Shown in pieces: positions 1 through 6,548 of a stretch of 11,207 nt of DNA; position 1 is the stretch's first letter; every line of letters starts with the position of its first letter. The position numbers and the translations under genes were made by a program. The DNA comes from Candidatus Methanofastidiosum methylothiophilum (GTDB lineage Archaea > Methanobacteriota_B > Thermococci > Methanofastidiosales > Methanofastidiosaceae): contig LNGD01000043.1 of the NCBI GenBank assembly GCA_001587675.1, positions 1-11,207 on the forward strand, written 5' to 3'. Under the pieces are notes generated by a model, which worked only from the letters and a program-made list of their open reading frames with translations, was not told the origin of the DNA and searched no databases.

Positions 1-60
1 CAAGAGGGGAAAGGGGCCACGTTTTCGATCCTGCTGCCGTTGGCCCCGGGCTTTGGCTAA
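1..60 (+). CDS. C-terminal end of a sensor histidine kinase (partial)
   Basis: The window opens inside a reading frame that ends at the TAA at 58-60. The 19 visible residues contain GKGATFSILLPLA. This matches the last strand of the HATPase_c domain of histidine kinases, where a G-x-G-x-x-F-x-x-x-L-P segment closes the ATP-binding fold. The kinase at 6549 has the equivalent GKGSRFFFTLP. There are only six further residues after this strand, so the protein ends right after its kinase domain, with no PilZ or receiver attached. The sensor part and start lie outside the window. The assignment rests on a short motif only. Confidence 0.7.
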   Translation, partial: QEGKGATFSILLPLAPGFG

Positions 61-98
61 AAAAAAAAACTTGTTTTTACCACGAGTTGATATTAACA

Positions 99-127
99 TT
101 GACAGAACACATCCACCTCTTTTTATT
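99..127 (+). promoter_or_regulatory. Candidate sigma-70-type promoter for the PFOR operon
   Basis: A perfect TTGACA lies at 99-104. The best hexamer 17 bp downstream is TTTATT at 122-127, which matches TATAAT at only four of six positions, so the -10 is weak. An A/T-rich stretch follows at 121-146. The 61-182 gap between a kinase stop and nifJ has no other obvious signal. AAGGAAAGGG at 168-177 is the ribosome binding site for the ATG at 183. Confidence 0.4.
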
Positions 128-182
128 TTTTAAAGATTATATATAACTGATTCGTCAATAATATTACAAGGAAAGGGTTCCA

Positions 183-3100
183 ATGAAAAGAGTTCAAGTC
201 ACGATTGATGGTAATGAGGCGGCCGCCTATTCGGCTTTTAAAGTGAGTGAGGTCATAGCGATTTATCCGATTACTCCATCTTCCCCTATGGGGGAGAGTT
301 CGGATGAATGGGCCGCGGCCGGAAAAACGAATATTTGGGGAACCGTTCCGCTTGTCCAGGAAATGCAGAGTGAGGGCGGGGCGGCTGGGGCTGTTCATGG
401 AGCTTTGCAGGCCGGGTCTTTGACCACTACGTTTACCGCTTCCCAAGGGTTGTTATTGATGATTCCCAATATGTACAAGATAGCCGGAGAGCTTACTTCG
501 ACGGTTTTTCATGTTGCCGCGCGTTCCCTGGCATGTCAGGCCCTTTCTATTTTCGGCGACCATTCCGATGTTATGGCGGCCCGGGCGACCGGCTTTGCCA
601 TGCTGGCTTCCGGGAGTGTTCAGGAAGTCATGGACTTCGCCCTGATCGCCCAGGCCGCTACGCTGGAGTCGAGGGTGCCGTTCCTGCATTTTTTTGACGG
701 GTTCCGGACCTCGCATGAAGTCGCCAAGATCGACCGGCTGACCGATGAAGAAATCAGGGAGCTCATCAGCGACGAACTGGTTCTGGCGCATCGCCAGCGC
801 GCGCTTTCCCCGGACCGCCCGTCAATGCGGGGGACCGCGCAGAACCCGGATGTTTATTTCCAGGGCAGGGAAGGGGTGAACCCCTTTTATAATCATTGTC
901 CGGCTATTGTCGAGAAAGCGATGAAACATTTTTCCAAAACGACCGGGCGCACTTACAACCTGTTTGATTATTACGGGGCTCCGGACGCTGAACACGTTGT
1001 TGTTTTGATGGGGTCCGGCGCGGAAGCCGCCCAGGTTACGGTGGAAAAGCTGGTAAAGAAAGGACAGAAGGTTGGGGTGGTTAAAGTCCGGTTATACCGC
1101 CCGTTTTCTATGGACCATTTTCTGGCTGTTGTGCCGAAGACCGTTAAGGTGATTACCGCATTGGACCGGACCAAAGAACCCGGCGCTATCGGGGAACCGT
1201 TATATCAGGATGTCGTCAATACGGTTTTTGAACGGGGGTTGACGCGGTTTTCGTCTTATCCGAAGGTTTTGGGCGGCCGCTACGGGTTGTCATCCAAAGA
1301 CTTCACGCCGGCCATGGTCAAGGCGGTTTTGGATAACGGATTTAAAGCGGAACCCAAAAATCATTTTACGGTCGGCATTACGGATGACGTGACCCACACC
1401 AGTCTGGACTGCGATGAATCTTTTACCATAGAGGACGAGGCCGGGGTGTGCGCGATATTTTACGGATTGGGCGCTGACGGGACCGTGGGGGCCAACAAAA
1501 GTACGATCAAGATCATCGGGGGAAACACTCCGAATTATGCCCAGGGATATTTTGTTTATGACTCCAAAAAGTCCGGGTCCATGACCGTCAGCCATTTGCG
1601 GTTTGGCCCCAATCCCATCCGCGCCACTTACCTGGTTTCCCAGGCAAAATTCGTAGGCTGCCACCAGTCTGTTTTCCTGGAGAGGTATAACGTCCTGGAA
1701 AAGATCGCACCCCGGGGTGTGTTTCTTTTAAACTCGGTCTTTGGCCCGGATGAGGTCTGGGGCCATCTCCCGAGAGTGATTCAGGAGCAGATCATCGCCA
1801 AGGATATCCAGTTTTATGTGATCGACGGTTATCAGGTCGCCAAGGATACCGGCATGGGTTTGCGCATTAATACCATTATGCAGACATGCTTTTTTGCCAT
1901 CTCCGGAGTGCTTCCCAAAGAGGAAGCGATTGAAAAAATTAAGGAGTCCATTAAGAAGGCTTATGGCGCCAAGGGGGAGGAGATCGTCCGGATGAATTTT
2001 AACGCGGTTGACCAGACCCTCGCGCACTTGCACCGCGTCAAGGTGCCTTCCCAGGCGACCAGCACCGTGGATTTCCTGCCCCCTGTGTCCGGGGCAGCCC
2101 CGGCGTTCGTGAAGAAAGTCACGGCGGAAATTATTGCCGGGCGGGGAGACCAGCTCCCGGTGAGCGCCATGCCGGTTGATGGGACGTTCCCGACGGGAAC
2201 CACCCAGTGGGAAAAACGGAACATCGCCCTCGAGATCCCCGTCTGGGACCCTTCCGTGTGTATTCAGTGCGGGAAATGCGTGCTTGTTTGCCCGCACGCT
2301 GTCATCCGGAGTAAAATTTACGACCCTGCAATATCCGGGAAAGCGCCGGCGACGTTCAAATCCGCGGACGCCAAGGATAAGGATTTTGCCGGCATGAAAT
2401 TTTCTATCCAGGTTTCTCCAGAGGACTGTACCGGATGCGGCGTGTGCGTGGAAACGTGCCCGGCTAAAAACAAGCAGGACCCTAAACTTAAAGCGATCAA
2501 CATGCACTCTCAACCGCCTTTAAGAGATGAAGAGCGGAAAAACTGGGAATATTTTCTCAATATCCCTGACTTGGACCGCACGCGCGTCAAACAAAATTCT
2601 GTCCGCGGCGTTCAGAGCCTCAGTCCTTTGTTTGAGTTTTCCGGGGCCTGCGGCGGCTGCGGGGAGACGCCTTATGTTAAGCTGTTATCCCAGCTGTTCG
2701 GCGATCGCGCCATTATCGCCAATGCGACCGGGTGTTCTTCTATTTACGGCGGGAATTTGCCGACCACGCCCTGGACTTTTAATAAGGAAGGCCGGGGCCC
2801 GGCCTGGTCTAACTCCTTGTTCGAGGATAACGCGGAGTTCGGGTTAGGGTTCCGTCTCAGCATCGACAAGCATAATGGGTTTGCCCGTGAATTGCTGAAA
2901 AAACTGGAATCCCAGGTGGGGACGGAGCTGGTCAAAGAAATTCTGGAAGCGGATCAGTCGGAAGAGGCCGGGCTTGTGGCCCAGCGCAAGCGGGTGGGAG
3001 AATTGAGAAAGAAGCTTAGCACTGTCAAATCGGTGGAAGCGAAACATCTCTTGAGCCTCGCGGATTATTTAGTGAAGAAAAGCGTCTGGATTCTGGGAGG

Positions 3101-3752
3101 CGACGGCTGGGCCTATGATATCGGGTTCGGCGGGCTGGACCATGTCCTGGCCTCGGGCCGTAACGTCAATGTCCTGGTTTTGGACACGGAAGTGTATTCC
3201 AATACCGGCGGCCAGGCGTCCAAATCGACTCCGCGTGCCGCTGTGGCTAAATTCGCGGCTGCCGGTAAGCCGGTTGCCAAGAAAGATTTGGCCCGGATTG
3301 CCATGACATATGGTTCGGTTTACGTGGCCAATGTCGCCCTGGGTGCGCGCGATGAGCACACCGTCAAGTCTTTCATTGAAGCGGAGAAATATAACGGGCC
3401 GTCTTTGATTATCGCGTATTGTCACTGCATCGCCCACGGCATTAATATGCGGACCGGTTTGGAAAACCAGAAGCTGGCCGTGCAGTCCGGGTACTGGCCG
3501 CTGTTCCGGTATAATCCCGATTTGCTGAAGGAAGGGAAAAATCCTTTGACCCTGGATTCCACGGCTCCGAAAATTCCGCTTAAAGATTATGCTTACCGGG
3601 AGAATCGTTTTGTCATGCTTTCCAAGAGCATGCCGGAGCGGGCTCAGGAACTCCTGGAGCAGGCCCAGCAGGATGTTTATAGGCGTTGGGCTGTTTATCA
3701 GCATCTGGCTGCGCAGGCGATGGAATCGAAACAGAGCGAAGCTAATTCTTAA
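183..3752 (+). CDS. nifJ: Pyruvate:ferredoxin (flavodoxin) oxidoreductase, single-chain
   Basis: This cytosolic enzyme converts pyruvate and CoA to acetyl-CoA and CO2 and passes two electrons to ferredoxin or flavodoxin. The 1189 residues match the usual length of the fused homodimeric form. The N-terminal pyruvate/TPP domain has YPITPSSPMGE (28-38), the TPP-activating Glu64 in MQSEGG, and Arg114 in VAARS, which fits the pyruvate-binding arginine of the Desulfovibrio enzyme. Domain II occupies roughly 260-400 and the gamma-like domain roughly 420-630. A two-cluster ferredoxin domain has C693/C696/C699-C703 and C749/C752/C755-C759. The proximal 4Fe-4S ligands are C823, C826, C851 and probably C1082. 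The C-terminal TPP/Mg site is GDGWAYDIGFGG (973-984) with the EVYSNTGGQ motif (1003-1011). All expected catalytic and cluster residues are present. The start is supported by AAGGAAAGGG upstream. It is the first gene of an apparent operon. Other 2-oxoacid substrates cannot be excluded, but Arg114 favours pyruvate. Confidence 0.97.
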   Translation: MKRVQVTIDGNEAAAYSAFKVSEVIAIYPITPSSPMGESSDEWAAAGKTNIWGTVPLVQEMQSEGGAAGAVHGALQAGSLTTTFTASQGLLLMIPNMYKIAGELTSTVFHVAARSLACQALSIFGDHSDVMAARATGFAMLASGSVQEVMDFALIAQAATLESRVPFLHFFDGFRTSHEVAKIDRLTDEEIRELISDELVLAHRQRALSPDRPSMRGTAQNPDVYFQGREGVNPFYNHCPAIVEKAMKHFSKTTGRTYNLFDYYGAPDAEHVVVLMGSGAEAAQVTVEKLVKKGQKVGVVKVRLYRPFSMDHFLAVVPKTVKVITALDRTKEPGAIGEPLYQDVVNTVFERGLTRFSSYPKVLGGRYGLSSKDFTPAMVKAVLDNGFKAEPKNHFTVGITDDVTHTSLDCDESFTIEDEAGVCAIFYGLGADGTVGANKSTIKIIGGNTPNYAQGYFVYDSKKSGSMTVSHLRFGPNPIRATYLVSQAKFVGCHQSVFLERYNVLEKIAPRGVFLLNSVFGPDEVWGHLPRVIQEQIIAKDIQFYVIDGYQVAKDTGMGLRINTIMQTCFFAISGVLPKEEAIEKIKESIKKAYGAKGEEIVRMNFNAVDQTLAHLHRVKVPSQATSTVDFLPPVSGAAPAFVKKVTAEIIAGRGDQLPVSAMPVDGTFPTGTTQWEKRNIALEIPVWDPSVCIQCGKCVLVCPHAVIRSKIYDPAISGKAPATFKSADAKDKDFAGMKFSIQVSPEDCTGCGVCVETCPAKNKQDPKLKAINMHSQPPLRDEERKNWEYFLNIPDLDRTRVKQNSVRGVQSLSPLFEFSGACGGCGETPYVKLLSQLFGDRAIIANATGCSSIYGGNLPTTPWTFNKEGRGPAWSNSLFEDNAEFGLGFRLSIDKHNGFARELLKKLESQVGTELVKEILEADQSEEAGLVAQRKRVGELRKKLSTVKSVEAKHLLSLADYLVKKSVWILGGDGWAYDIGFGGLDHVLASGRNVNVLVLDTEVYSNTGGQASKSTPRAAVAKFAAAGKPVAKKDLARIAMTYGSVYVANVALGARDEHTVKSFIEAEKYNGPSLIIAYCHCIAHGINMRTGLENQKLAVQSGYWPLFRYNPDLLKEGKNPLTLDSTAPKIPLKDYAYRENRFVMLSKSMPERAQELLEQAQQDVYRRWAVYQHLAAQAMESKQSEANS

Positions 3753-3772
3753 ATTGTTGTTATTTTGAATCC

Positions 3773-3782
3773 GGGGGAGGGG
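3773..3782 (+). promoter_or_regulatory. Shine-Dalgarno sequence that sets the start of the DHOD-like gene
   Basis: The purine run GGGGGAGGGG lies 3-4 bases before the ATG at 3786, with its GGAGG core about 6-7 bases away. An in-frame TTG at 3765 would place this ribosome binding site inside the coding region and add seven unconserved-looking residues. The ATG at 3786 is therefore preferred. Confidence 0.7.
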
Positions 3783-3785
3783 CCG

Positions 3786-4775
3786 ATGAACCTGACGACA
3801 GAATATATGAGCTTGAAACTCAAAAATCCTTTAGTCTCAGCGGCCTCGCCTCTGTCCGAAAAGCTGGATAACATAAAAATGATGGAAGACTCCGGCATTG
3901 CCGCCGTGGTCTTCCATTCTCTTTTTGAAGAACAATTGAATTCGGAAGCTGAGGCCTCGCAGTATTTCAGCGATCAGGGAACCGAGAGTTTCGCGGAAGC
4001 GCTCAGCTATTTCCCTAAGTTGACGGATTATGTCCTCGGGCCGGACGAGTATCTGCAGATGATCGCCAAGGCTAAGGCCGCGGTGGATATCCCCATTATC
4101 GGCAGTTTAAACGGATTTTCGTCAGGGGGATGGGTCAGGTACGCGAAGGATATACAGTCTGCGGGCGCGGACGCTTTGGAGTTAAATATCCATTTTATTC
4201 CTACTGATCCGGCTATTAACGGAACCCAGATTGAAGAGAGGTACTTTAGCGTCCTTAAACGGGTGAAAGAAAATGTTCATATCCCGGTGGCGGTTAAATT
4301 GAGCCCTTATTTTAGCTCTTTTCCCCATGTGGCCAGGAAACTGGCCGAGACCGGGGCGGACGCTCTGGTCTTGTTCAACCGGTTTTACCAGCCGGACCTG
4401 GACCTCGAGAACCTTCAGGTCGCGCCTAATCTGGTGCTGAGTTCTTCTCTCGAGAATCGCCTCACGTTACGCTGGATAGCGATTCTCTACAGCCGTGTGG
4501 GCGCCAATTTAGCGGCGATGACCGGGATCCATAATGTCTGGGATGTTGTGAAGATGATTATGGCCGGAGCGGACGTGACCATGATGTGTTCGGCTTTATT
4601 GTTAAACGGGATAGATCATGCTAGAATTGTATTGGATGATTTAAAGCAATGGATGGATAAGCACGAGTATGCGTCCATCCAGGAGATGCGGGGAATCCTG
4701 AGCCAGAAGTCTTGTCCGCATCCGGAAGCGTTTGAGCGGGCGAATTACATGAAGGTCCTGCAAAGTTACAGATAA
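3786..4775 (+). CDS. Dihydroorotate-dehydrogenase-like FMN TIM-barrel oxidoreductase
   Basis: This 329-residue protein resembles class 1 dihydroorotate dehydrogenases. It begins with the first-strand pattern TEYMSLKLKNPLVSAASPLS (5-24) and has IPIIGSLNG (102-110), ALELNIHF (130-137) and PVAVKLSPYF (167-176), with Lys171 where DHODs place the flavin-contacting lysine. TGIHN (246-250) and GADVTMMCSALL (261-272) fit the FMN-phosphate loops. The loop after ALELN, which in true DHODs reads like N-x-S-C-P-N and leads to the catalytic Cys or Ser, is HFIPTDPAINGTQIEE here. The Cys-Pro-Asn signature is absent. A pyrimidine-biosynthesis role is therefore doubtful and I leave out the pyrD symbol. It starts 33 nt after nifJ with a strong RBS, so the two are probably co-transcribed and may share electron flow or a partner. 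The fold is confident; the substrate is unknown. Confidence 0.85.
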   Translation: MNLTTEYMSLKLKNPLVSAASPLSEKLDNIKMMEDSGIAAVVFHSLFEEQLNSEAEASQYFSDQGTESFAEALSYFPKLTDYVLGPDEYLQMIAKAKAAVDIPIIGSLNGFSSGGWVRYAKDIQSAGADALELNIHFIPTDPAINGTQIEERYFSVLKRVKENVHIPVAVKLSPYFSSFPHVARKLAETGADALVLFNRFYQPDLDLENLQVAPNLVLSSSLENRLTLRWIAILYSRVGANLAAMTGIHNVWDVVKMIMAGADVTMMCSALLLNGIDHARIVLDDLKQWMDKHEYASIQEMRGILSQKSCPHPEAFERANYMKVLQSYR

Positions 4776-4794
4776 TCACAGGGAGGGGAAACTG

Positions 4795-5433
4795 ATGAAT
4801 ACGGGGTTTTTCTTATCAGGGAGAAAGGTGTTTTGTGCTTTTGTCCTCTTGTCGTTGCTGATGCCTATGGTTACCTGGTCAGCCGAAGAAGGGGAGATCC
4901 TTATCTTTGAAGAAAGGGAAGTAAAGAAAGGGAGAGTGGCTAAAAAATACAAGCCTGAAACGACCCTCGGCGTGACGAAAATGAATGAGGATGCGCTGAA
5001 GCTTGTGGATCAGCGGAAATACGATGAGGCGTTGGCTTTGTATTTTGCCGCGATCGACCGGGTCAAACAAAAAAGCATTAAAGACGTGGATTTTGAAGCT
5101 GAACTCTTGAACAACACCGCTCGGGCTTTCTATGAAAAAGGCTTTTTCAATTCTTTCAGTTTTTCCGATAATGAAGCTTTTATCAAAGCCGTTGAGTACG
5201 CCTCCCAGAGTGTTCTTGTCAAGGAAAGTTACTGGCCGGCGTACGTGACTTTGGCGGATGTCTTTTATAAATTGAAAGACTATGAAAAAGTCGACCAATT
5301 CTTTACTAAAGCGGAAGAATATGTTGAGAAAGATTCCAGGGATTATGAAAAGATTGTTAAGAAACATAATCTGGTAAAGAAAATTCTGGAAAAACAGAAA
5401 AAAGAAGAGGACGAACCCGCCGTGGCTGAATAA
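4795..5433 (+). CDS. Exported TPR-like protein of unknown function
   Basis: The 212-residue product starts with MNTGFFLSGRKVFCAFVLLSL, that is, a basic residue pair followed by a hydrophobic core (about 12-26). It then has MVTWSA before an acidic stretch, which together look like a Sec signal peptide cleaved near residue 29 or 30. No lipobox cysteine is present after the core. The mature part begins with a charged segment (about 31-60), followed by helical pairs typical of tetratricopeptide repeats. Examples are DALKLVDQRKYDEALALYFAAI, ELLNNTARAFYEKG, and the clearest one, YWPAYVTLADVFYKLKDYEKVDQFFTKAEEYV. The C-terminus is a Lys/Glu-rich helix. GGGAGGGG at 4781-4788 is a strong RBS and the gap to the preceding gene is 19 nt, so it is probably in the PFOR operon. 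An envelope scaffold or assembly role is possible, but I do not recognise the family. Confidence 0.7.
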   Translation: MNTGFFLSGRKVFCAFVLLSLLMPMVTWSAEEGEILIFEEREVKKGRVAKKYKPETTLGVTKMNEDALKLVDQRKYDEALALYFAAIDRVKQKSIKDVDFEAELLNNTARAFYEKGFFNSFSFSDNEAFIKAVEYASQSVLVKESYWPAYVTLADVFYKLKDYEKVDQFFTKAEEYVEKDSRDYEKIVKKHNLVKKILEKQKKEEDEPAVAE

Positions 5434-5460
5434 TCTCCTTCCCTGCAGTGTTTTTTAAGG

Positions 5461-5485
5461 CCACGCCCGTACCAGCGAGGCGTGG
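5461..5485 (+). repeat. Intergenic imperfect palindrome (REP-like or terminator hairpin)
   Basis: CCACGCC at 5461-5467 pairs perfectly with GGCGTGG at 5479-5485. CG at 5468-5469 can pair with CG at 5476-5477, giving nine GC-rich pairs with one bulged A (5478) and the loop TACCAG (5470-5475). TTTTTT at 5451-5456 precedes it. The bases after the stem on the plus strand, AATATTTATC, are only weakly U-rich. It could end the PFOR operon transcript or be one copy of a dispersed REP-type element. I see no second copy in this window. Confidence 0.55.
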
Positions 5486-5490
5486 AATAT

Positions 5491-5517
5491 TTATCACAAT
5501 ACGCATAAGAATATTAT
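5491..5517 (+). promoter_or_regulatory. Weak candidate promoter for the tandem-receiver gene
   Basis: TATTAT at 5512-5517 matches the -10 consensus at five of six positions. TTATCA at 5491-5496 is a poor -35 with a short 15-bp spacer. It lies just after the palindrome and 65 bases before the ATG at 5582. It is listed because the gene needs some start signal here if the palindrome terminates the upstream transcript; the sequence support is thin. Confidence 0.2.
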
Positions 5518-5581
5518 AGGGCGGCTTGCGTTCTTGTTTTAATCATTAAGGTCGGGGAGTTCCTGTAAGAAAAAGAGTTCA

Positions 5582-6319
5582 ATGACGGAAGATAAAATAA
5601 AAATACTGGTTGTCGATGATGATCCTGTCACAAGGCATTTATTGTCTCGTGTCCTTTCGCGCAATAATTTTGAGGCCTCTGTGGCGGTGCATGGGCAGGA
5701 AGGGTTGGCCGTTTATGAAGAAAAGCGGCCGCAGATTATTATCCTGGACATCATGATGCCGGTTATGGATGGGTTTGAATTTGTGGCCCGGTTTAAAGCC
5801 CGCTTCGATATCAAGGAAACTCCGATTATTGTTTTATCGTCCCTGCCCAATCAACAGGATGTCTTTCGGCAGGAGGGGATCAATGATTATATTGTGAAGC
5901 CGTTTAAGTCCGCGCACCTGCTCAGGAAAATCAGGCAGCGGCTCCAGCAGCGCACCAAAAAAATTCTCGTGGTGGATGACGAGCCTGATTTCGTTCACAG
6001 TCTTTCTTTGCGGTTGAGCAACAGCGGCTACCAGGTTGTTACGGCTTTTGACGGACTGTCCGCCCTTGAAACCGCTAAGCGCGAAAGACCGGATTTGATG
6101 GTCCTGGATATTATGATGCCCAAACTGGACGGTTTTAATGTCTGCCGGATGTTAAAATTTGATAATAAATACAAAGACATTAACGTCATCCTGTTGACAG
6201 CCCGGGCCGGAGAAGAGACCCGTCGGCTTGGTAAGCAGGTCGGGGCTGATGCGTGCCTGACGAAACCGCATGACGACACCTTCCTTTTGAAGCTTATGAA
6301 AGAACTGCTGTGGGATTGA
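5582..6319 (+). CDS. Tandem response-regulator receiver protein (REC-REC)
   Basis: The 245 residues form two complete CheY-like receiver domains with no output domain. REC1 (about 6-122) has the acidic pair D12/D13, phospho-acceptor D56 in ILDIMMP, switch S86 and K106 in VKP. REC2 (about 126-243) has D132/D133, acceptor D176 in VLDIMMP, T206 and K228 in TKP. Both sites look able to accept phosphate. The link between the domains is very short (RTKKILVVDDE). REC2 is close to the single receiver at 8485, sharing VCRMLKFD followed by KY and LTAR. A role as phosphate relay, sink or protein-binding switch in a phosphorelay is inferred. No strong Shine-Dalgarno lies near the ATG: AAGAG at 5573-5577 is the best, while GGGGAG at 5554-5559 is too distant. 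It is separated from its neighbours by gaps of about 150 and 230 bp, so it may be a single-gene unit. Confidence 0.92.
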   Translation: MTEDKIKILVVDDDPVTRHLLSRVLSRNNFEASVAVHGQEGLAVYEEKRPQIIILDIMMPVMDGFEFVARFKARFDIKETPIIVLSSLPNQQDVFRQEGINDYIVKPFKSAHLLRKIRQRLQQRTKKILVVDDEPDFVHSLSLRLSNSGYQVVTAFDGLSALETAKRERPDLMVLDIMMPKLDGFNVCRMLKFDNKYKDINVILLTARAGEETRRLGKQVGADACLTKPHDDTFLLKLMKELLWD

Positions 6320-6428
6320 GCTTTTCCCCGTTGTCTCTTCCTGTGTGTTTTCCCCTGACGGACTTTCCGCTATCCGCTCGCCCGGTATCTGTTTTTTACT
6401 TGCTTCCCGTGAAAAAAATTTTAAAAAA

Positions 6429-6445
6429 GTTTACTCGAAGTAAAC
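6429..6445 (+). promoter_or_regulatory. Perfect inverted repeat overlapping a -35 region (probable operator)
   Basis: GTTTACT (6429-6435) and AGTAAAC (6439-6445) are exact reverse complements around the spacer CGA. The repeat covers the putative -35 and part of the spacer of the promoter at 6430-6457. That position suits a dimeric repressor or a fold-symmetric activator. As RNA it would be a weak 7-bp stem with a 3-base loop and no U run, so a terminator reading is less likely. Confidence 0.5.
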
Positions 6446-6457
6446 CCAATGTATAAT
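6430..6457 (+). promoter_or_regulatory. Promoter for the kinase-receiver-pilus gene cluster
   Basis: A consensus TATAAT -10 lies at 6452-6457. TTTACT at 6430-6435 is a four-of-six -35 match with a 16-bp spacer. An A/T tract (6412-6428, runs of A, then T, then A) directly upstream resembles an UP element. Transcription would start near 6464 and give a leader of about 85 nt before the GTG at 6549. The preceding stretch 6320-6411 is strikingly pyrimidine-rich and holds no gene that I can support. Confidence 0.6.
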
Positions 6458-6512
6458 ATTATGGAAGCTCTTGGAAAATAATACTGTTACAAATACTCGA
6501 ATAAGAAATTTT

Positions 6513-6545
6513 ATGATGTGGTCTAATGCTTGTATTGATCCTTAA
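6513..6545 (+). CDS. Possible 10-codon leader ORF upstream of the kinase
   Basis: ATG at 6513 opens a frame encoding MMWSNACIDP and stops at the TAA at 6543-6545. One codon (TCC) separates this stop from the GTG start of the kinase, and the two are in the same frame. The only ribosome-binding hint is AAGAAA at 6503-6508. It may be a leader peptide that feeds ribosomes to the kinase start by termination and reinitiation, or the remnant of a longer kinase N-terminus cut by a stop codon, or chance. Confidence 0.25.
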   Translation: MMWSNACIDP

Positions 6546-6548
6546 TCC

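Noticed and set aside
65..78. AAAAAC-TT-GTTTTT inverted repeat after the upstream kinase stop, as a terminator
   Set aside because: The stem is almost all A-T with a two-base loop, so the hairpin would be unstable. The following bases are not a U run.
1728..2513. Long minus-strand reading frame (261 codons) opposite nifJ
   Set aside because: The plus-strand frame is a complete PFOR with all cluster and TPP motifs. The antisense product is Arg/His-rich, has no recognisable domain, and no RBS or promoter supports it.
3069..3704. Minus-strand frame of 211 codons opposite the nifJ C-terminus
   Set aside because: It is a shadow of conserved PFOR coding sequence, with no family signature or start signal.
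3765..3785. TTG at 3765 as the start of the DHOD-like protein
   Set aside because: It would put the GGGGGAGGGG ribosome binding site inside the gene; the ATG at 3786 is well placed behind it.
4879..5367. Minus-strand frame of 162 codons opposite the TPR-like gene
   Set aside because: The Phe/Ile-rich product is what Lys/Glu-rich coding DNA gives on the reverse strand. The plus-strand gene has a signal peptide and a strong RBS.
6429..6445. Inverted repeat read as a rho-independent terminator of the tandem-receiver gene
   Set aside because: The stem is short and A/T-rich and is followed by CCAATG, not by a U run. Its overlap with a promoter fits an operator better.
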